Positions 58,608 to 64,000 of a DNA stretch of 64,000 nt are shown here, one piece after another. A program made the translations under genes and the position numbers. Numbering within the stretch: position 1 is the stretch's first letter; the number at the start of each line of letters is the position of its first letter. A model generated the notes under the pieces. That model ran no database searches. It saw only the letters and a list, made by a program, of their open reading frames with translations, and was not told the origin of the DNA. Where the stretch lies: contig NC_092350.1 in assembly GCF_963676685.1 (NCBI RefSeq), positions 38,654,873 through 38,718,872 on the forward strand, read 5' to 3'. The DNA is from Mytilus edulis (Eukaryota > Mollusca > Bivalvia > Mytilida > Mytilidae).

Positions 58608-61600
58608 AGATAAAAGAAGGTGTGTTCACGCTTAGCCAAACCTACTCTTCATAGTTGATTAGTTGTTGCAAATAACTGATATAAGTTTATATTTTGTTAT
58701 TTTTTAAAAGTAAACAAAATGTTTGTGTTAACATATTGTATGTTATCTTGTATAAAAATGCATTTGTTATTAAAACCTGCCTTCCTTAAATTGTCTTTCG
58801 ATCGATTGTGAATTTGTAAGTAACAGCTGAAGTTTGATTTTCACGATATTTATAATGAAGACTTTACAGTTCATTACGCTATTATGCAACGCAAAAAAAT
58901 AAAATCAAAGAGTTTAAAAAAAAAGTTAATTACGGACCCGGTCAATTTTTGTCAATCTCTATTATCAACATGAAACAATCAGTATCCTATAAAAATGTCA
59001 ACAGAGACGTTAATTGCTAAAGAAATGCAACATAATTCAATAGAACTTCACAAAAGTGTTGTCGTGTCAAATGACGTGGACTGCCTGTCTGTTTATTTGC
59101 TCAAGTTTGACATATTATTTTATAATTTTGCAGACTTTCAATTTCTTCACAACAAATTGATAAAGAAATCAAAATCGCTTACATAAATTGGAATGAGAAT
59201 TAATATATTTGTATATACCTTTCTGCACTGTATTAAAGTTAAAAGTTGAAGGACTCAAGAGCTTGCAAGGCAATGTGAATACGTGTGTTTTGATTTTTGT
59301 TCAATATACAACATGCATTTAAGTGAATTACATTATATTTGGTAAATTTTAATTGATTAACTCCGAAATTAATAAGCTACTCTGTCATGTGCGAAAGCAA
59401 TGTGAAAATATCTGCAAGCATGTTTGAGTTTAACCTGTTGAAGTTTGAGGATACCATAAAGAAATTAAATAAGAGAAAGGTTAGTCTGGCTCGTCAAAAA
59501 TATTTGCTTTGCTTTGCTTTGTTGTTTTTTGTAATTTTTATTTTTACGGGGGTGTCAAAATTGGCACTTCGAAGTGTACTTAGTTCATTAATTTTGCTTT
59601 TCTCATATTGCATCATAATATATGATATAATAATATTTACCTTTAAGGGCTGTTTAGCTGCTGTTTATAAGTTTATCTCTCCAATCGCTATAGACATACA
59701 TTGTATTTAATAGATACATGTATGTTTATTTATACTTTTGAAACACACTGAATTGTCTTGTACCTTTACAAATCAGAAAACAACATACATGCAGAGAAAA
59801 GTTAGACAATTCGATTAAAATTCAGTTTACAGTAAGGTCCAGAGTAATATTTAAAACCCTGTGTATTTGATTTCTTAATTGCCTTGGATGTTGATTTTGC
59901 TATCCTTATCGTGTAACGTTTACAACTGACACCGTTGGCAGGTTGAACATTTATACAACAGATATAAATTCTTAATCAAATATTTGCTCAATTGTATAAC
60001 TGTTAATTGCTTACATGTACCAAGTTTCAGGATCCAAACAAGCGAGATTTGATATAAGATCTATATAATTGAAAAACATGGAGTAAAATAATGTTAAACT
60101 AAAGAGGTGTCTGAATTTTGCAAATGAGTAAAAAAAAAATCGATGCAATTCGTATTCATGAGCGGTAAGTCGAAATTGAAGTACTGCCAATGTCTATTTT
60201 ATTTTTTTCACATACAGGGTCACAATCGACAAGTTGTTGAAACTCACGAAGAAAAAAAGTAACATATTAAATAGTTGATCCATGATTTAAAATGTATCGA
60301 TCAACATGTTAGTCTAGGAACATTGAAAATTGTAAACTTTGTTTTGTATTTTTTTTTTTTTTGCAGTGAAAGACACCGTTTGTCAAAAACAATTTTCATA
60401 GTTACGATAAAGGATACATTATTTAAAATTATCTTTTAAGGACATCTTTGTTGTTTAAAAAAAACACGATCGAAATTATCAGTTTTTAGAAACTCCTCTC
60501 ATTGATGATTTATACACATGTTACGAAAAACGTTATCATGTAATATGGAAAATGTTAGAACCATGGACTTGTGAAACTGTGAATAAGGGAAAATGTTGAA
60601 AAGTAACGATTTTTAACCGCTTTTGATTCTATTTGGAGCGTTAGCGCTTCTGGTGTACACAGTTATATGCTTGCCTTGTATCTTTGATGAAATTCTATGA
60701 TTTAACTTTATTTCTCAACCAAAGACATTTGTCGTAATTTTAATATGCCATTGGTCATATTATGCTTAGTATTAAATGTCCAAACTTATTTAATCACTGT
60801 GGAAAAATCGTAGAACTGCCAACAAACTTTGATAAAATGATCCAAATTTTTGAACAAAGGAAATACATGTATGCAAAAAGCAAACCCTGAACGATATGAT
60901 AATCATGACTGAAATTTTCAAACTGCGATGTATAATTATTCTTTATTACATGAAAGACATACATGAATTATAAACGAAAGAACTTGATACAGATAGTAAA
61001 GTTGATAGTCGGGTACAGATATAATTATTTGTAAAATACATGGTAAATTTGATTTAAACATGCTTACATTTCATCCGCAAAGTGTAAGTTGGTGGAAATA
61101 AATGTGAACCACTATTTAGTACATGCCTGTCAATCATAATTATCATGATACGAGTTTAAATAACCTAATCTTCATTATATATGAATGAAGCATACAATGT
61201 TGTCAAGTATCAATCATCTTTGAAGATGATACAGTATTTTACAAGCTAATTGAAAGCTAAAGAAAACAAATACTGTATGAGCATATTGTTTGCCATATAA
61301 TATTTATAAGTTAACCTCACTAAGATTAATTTGGCTATTATATAAGGTACTTTTTGGTCATTATATTAAGTTCTTCGACAATTTCGGTTCTATACATTCT
61401 TGGCTTTTTTTTCAATACCCAGCTTTAAACGTTCATTAACTATGTATTTGCTTTGTATCACATACCCAATTTATTCGTTCATTGTGTGCTAATTTGTGTT
61501 TCTACGTTTTTTGATTGAGTTAAGCCTTCCTTTTACTATTGTTTCAGAAAAGGGAGAAGGTTTGGTACCAATAAAACGTTAAATAATAAATCCCGCTGCA

Positions 61601-61629
61601 ATTTTTTTACACCTGTTCTAAGTCAGGAA
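58608..61629. other. AT-rich stretch without supported genes
   Basis: Frames at 58995 and 59387 were considered and not supported. No repeat I can name was found. Confidence 0.35.
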
Positions 61630-61865
61630 TCTGTTTATGTGGTTCATAACTGTTTCTCGTTTCTCGCTTTAATATAGCTTAGACCGTTGGTTTTCCCATT
61701 TGAATGGTTTTACACTAGTACTTATTGGGTCCCTTTATATCTTGCTGTTCGGTGTGAGCCTAGGCTCTGTGTTGAAAACTGTACCTTGACCTATAATGGT
61801 TTACTTTTATAAATTGTTACTTGGATGGAGAGTTGTCTCATAGGAACTCATAACACATCTTCCTA
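61630..61865 (+). repeat. Dispersed repeat family 5, copy 2
   Basis: Same ordered landmarks as 29790-30045, ending 'cacatcttcctatat'. Confidence 0.8.
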
Positions 61866-63254
61866 TATCTACTTATTAAGATAAATTAAGAAAAGCGCTT
61901 TTAATGCATGACAGTTATAAAGCGTTGTTTTTGTATTCTTAAATTTCGCAGTGTCCTTACTGAGATAAAACTGAAAACATGTGGAAATGTCAGACTATAT
62001 TTTGCCCTATAAATTATCGTTTGGTTCAACCTTGAAGACTTGAATATCTCATGCTACCGATTTGTACAACCTGAAAGTAGGCATGAAATGGAATAAAAGG
62101 ACTAAAACCTAACTTAACATAAAAATGTGAACCACAAGTTGGTGCATATGTTTGATTTAGTTTGATCACCACTGCATCAGTACACATGAATTATTATATC
62201 TTGTATATCGATTATCATCCCAAAATGTTCACTTCCCCTTCTTTTCTTTTCTCTTTGAATCGAAATCAATACTAGATTTATTATTTGGACATAGTGCGTG
62301 CAACTCTTACATGTGTACATGCATTTAAAAGTATGTAAACATTACCAGACAGAAACGAGTGTTTTCCCATAGGGCTGCTATATATTGGCCGTAAATAAAT
62401 TATATATTTAGTATAGAAGAGAGATAAGGGTCCTCAGAGTAAGGGTCATTATGGTTAATTGGCGTGTATTATATTAATAAAACTCTTTGGAGAAAACATT
62501 AATAGTTATCATTTGGAATCGACATTGAAACAAACAGATAGAGATTGAATCCCGTACAAATATAAGAAAACAAAGCTAAGAATCAGAAAAAGATCATCGT
62601 GTATCAGTATTTAAAGGTAGTTGGTTTATTTGTTCATTTATATGAAACTAAGACAATGCATAATTAGAACAAAGTTAATATAATACTTACCAACGTATAA
62701 AGGGTATCGATAATGTTTAAAACAATACATAGAAACTTAACATATTAGAAGAGATGCGAAAGATATGGATATATTCAAGCTCACAAGTCGAAAAACTGAC
62801 AATATGCCACGTCAAACAAAAGAAAAACGATCAAATTATCCGGCATATATACAACATCTCAGTATTTTCACGCTCATAATAAAAATGACATTATATATAA
62901 GAACATGCGGTTGGTATTTTGACAACTAACATGAAAGTCTAGTATTTAGCAACCGTGAAGCGTAGGACCGGAGTAAATTTATTTCAGATTTTTTATTACG
63001 CAAATAACCGATGATATTCTCTAACATACGCTGTAAATCATTGCATTTTTTTGTATTCCAACAGCGATAGTACACCTTTAATCATTCAATTACAGAAATG
63101 TCCTAACCCATTTTACTCTATTGAAGAGGAAAAAAATGTAAAATGTTTGGATAATCAATTATCACAGAAACAAGCTACATTAATTTGAAATAAATAGGAC
63201 ATTTAAAAGCCTAATCATACGCACTACACTTACCGATTTATATATAATGTTCGG
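61866..63254. other. AT-rich stretch, nothing recognised
   Basis: No protein-like frame or clear repeat. Confidence 0.35.
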
Positions 63255-63550
63255 AATTAGCAAAAACCGCCCGATGGTGTCGGGAGTTTCACTGCAGCAT
63301 GCTAACCTCGATGCGGGAGGTCATGGGTTTAATTCCCAGTCGGTTCAAAGCAAAGACTAAGAAATGAGTATTAGCTAATAAGTATTTGCTGCTTCTCTGC
63401 TTAGGAGTAAGGCAAAAGACTGATCGGATAGGAGACAAAAATTTGTCCGAGTTGGGTGACATGGCACCCTACAGACTATGGTCTTGTGAAGTAGCACACT
63501 AAAATCTGATTCAGTGTAGCTCAAAGCAGTATTCATAAATTTATTTCACA
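63255..63550 (+). mobile_element. tRNA-derived SINE
   Basis: An A-box-like TGGTGTCGGGAG (from 63275) and a B-box-like GGGTTTAATTCCC (about 63325-63337) lie about 50 bp apart in the correct order. They are followed by a tail containing 'tgctgcttctctgcttagga', 'tgacatggcaccctacagac' and 'gtagcacactaaaatctgat', which I recognise from a SINE common in molluscs and other marine invertebrates. The 3' end coincides with the start of the next MITE. Confidence 0.65.
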
Positions 63551-63826
63551 TTACAGCCGATTGCATTAAGGGTGTAGGTAAAGGTAATCATGATATGGTT
63601 AGATTGCTTGCTACCTGAACCGTAAAGTCATTTATAGATAAACTACCCTCTTTTCGAAGTAGCCTAGTCCTACAGACAAACAGATAGATTGGTTATCTGT
63701 CCGATTAGTCTACTCTTAAAGGAGGGTAGTGTATCTAACCTAACCATGCCTTCACAGGTTCAGCTAGAAAGCAAGCTAACCATACATATTACTTTTACAT
63801 ACACACTCAATTGTGATCGGTTGTAA
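63551..63826. mobile_element. 276-bp fold-back MITE with TA-flanked ends
   Basis: Long imperfect arms, about 63551-63621 against 63757-63826, start CAGCCGAT and CAACCGAT just inside TA dinucleotides. An inner pair, ACTACCCTC (about 63642-63650) and GAGGGTAGT (63722-63730), continues the fold. TA flanks and CA-starting ends fit a Tc1/mariner-derived MITE. Confidence 0.75.
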
Positions 63827-64000
63827 AATGTTTGTTTTTTGTCTAGAACATATGTAGTACTTGCCACTGGAAGTTTAAAAGCCGCCTACCATCATATTGC
63901 ATTTTGTGAGATGCATCAAATTTATAAGAATGATTTTCCTTGAACCCTGCCTGTTACTGTAATTATTGTGTATTTTAGAAATTTAGATAGTGATTCTTTC

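Noticed and set aside
59387..59710. 107-codon frame with two hydrophobic stretches
   Set aside because: It starts with an ATG and has a charged N-terminus, but the hydrophobic part is low-complexity AT-driven and there is no supporting context. RNA evidence would be needed.
1..64000. CRISPR array or bacterial operons
   Set aside because: The 41-bp array has no unique spacers, and the window has introns and eukaryotic transposable elements throughout.

Overview
The window looks like nuclear DNA of a bivalve mollusc, most likely a marine mussel close to Mytilus. It is visibly AT-rich, gene-poor and split by introns. It is crowded with dispersed elements of bivalve type: CT/GGAC-microsatellite repeats with terminal hairpins, tRNA-derived SINEs, TTAA-flanked MITEs and LINE remnants. 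The species is inferred from repeat content that I recognise; no database search was run. There is no operon structure, rRNA or intact tRNA gene. Most short open frames are chance openings in AT-rich or repetitive DNA.

Layout. 0-2.1 kb: nested dispersed repeats. 2.4-3.9 kb: a 1.47 kb element with ~57-bp inverted ends that holds the C-terminus of a hAT-type transposase. 6.8-9.8 kb, minus strand: the first two exons of a secreted/ER JmjC (cupin) oxygenase gene that runs off, or is broken at, the left side; its intron carries a Helitron-like repeat. 10.4-10.7 kb: the C-terminus of a LINE ORF2. 11.7 kb: a 26-bp minisatellite. 13.1-17.6 kb, plus strand: a three-exon gene for a secreted Cys/His-rich protein of 451 aa that I do not recognise. 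23.0-24.6 kb: a paralogous pair of exons in a ~7 kb tandem segmental duplication (about 15.8-19.6 kb against 23.0-26.64 kb). Between the copies lies an orphan 138-codon frame with an internal 102-codon repeat.

26.7-64 kb contains no gene that I can support. It holds degenerate retroelement pieces (28.1 kb RT remnant, 32.7-33.7 kb gag-like remnant) and a 41-bp satellite of ~42 units with higher-order structure (38.8-40.55 kb). It also holds four TTAA-flanked MITEs if the one at 19.2 kb is counted, two of them back to back at 58 kb. Other items are a 181-bp near-perfect palindrome at 53 kb, a GC-rich minisatellite at 44.4 kb, a tRNA-derived SINE abutting a 276-bp TA-flanked MITE at 63.3-63.8 kb, and long AT-rich stretches without recognisable content.

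The most informative part is the tandem duplication. It reveals a family with a fixed six-cysteine domain (C-x4-C-x9-C-x12-C-x2-C-x4-C), one copy per exon, with every intron in phase 1. The two copies also act as natural filled/empty site pairs for two MITEs: a TTAA-flanked element downstream and a 6-bp-TSD element in intron 2.
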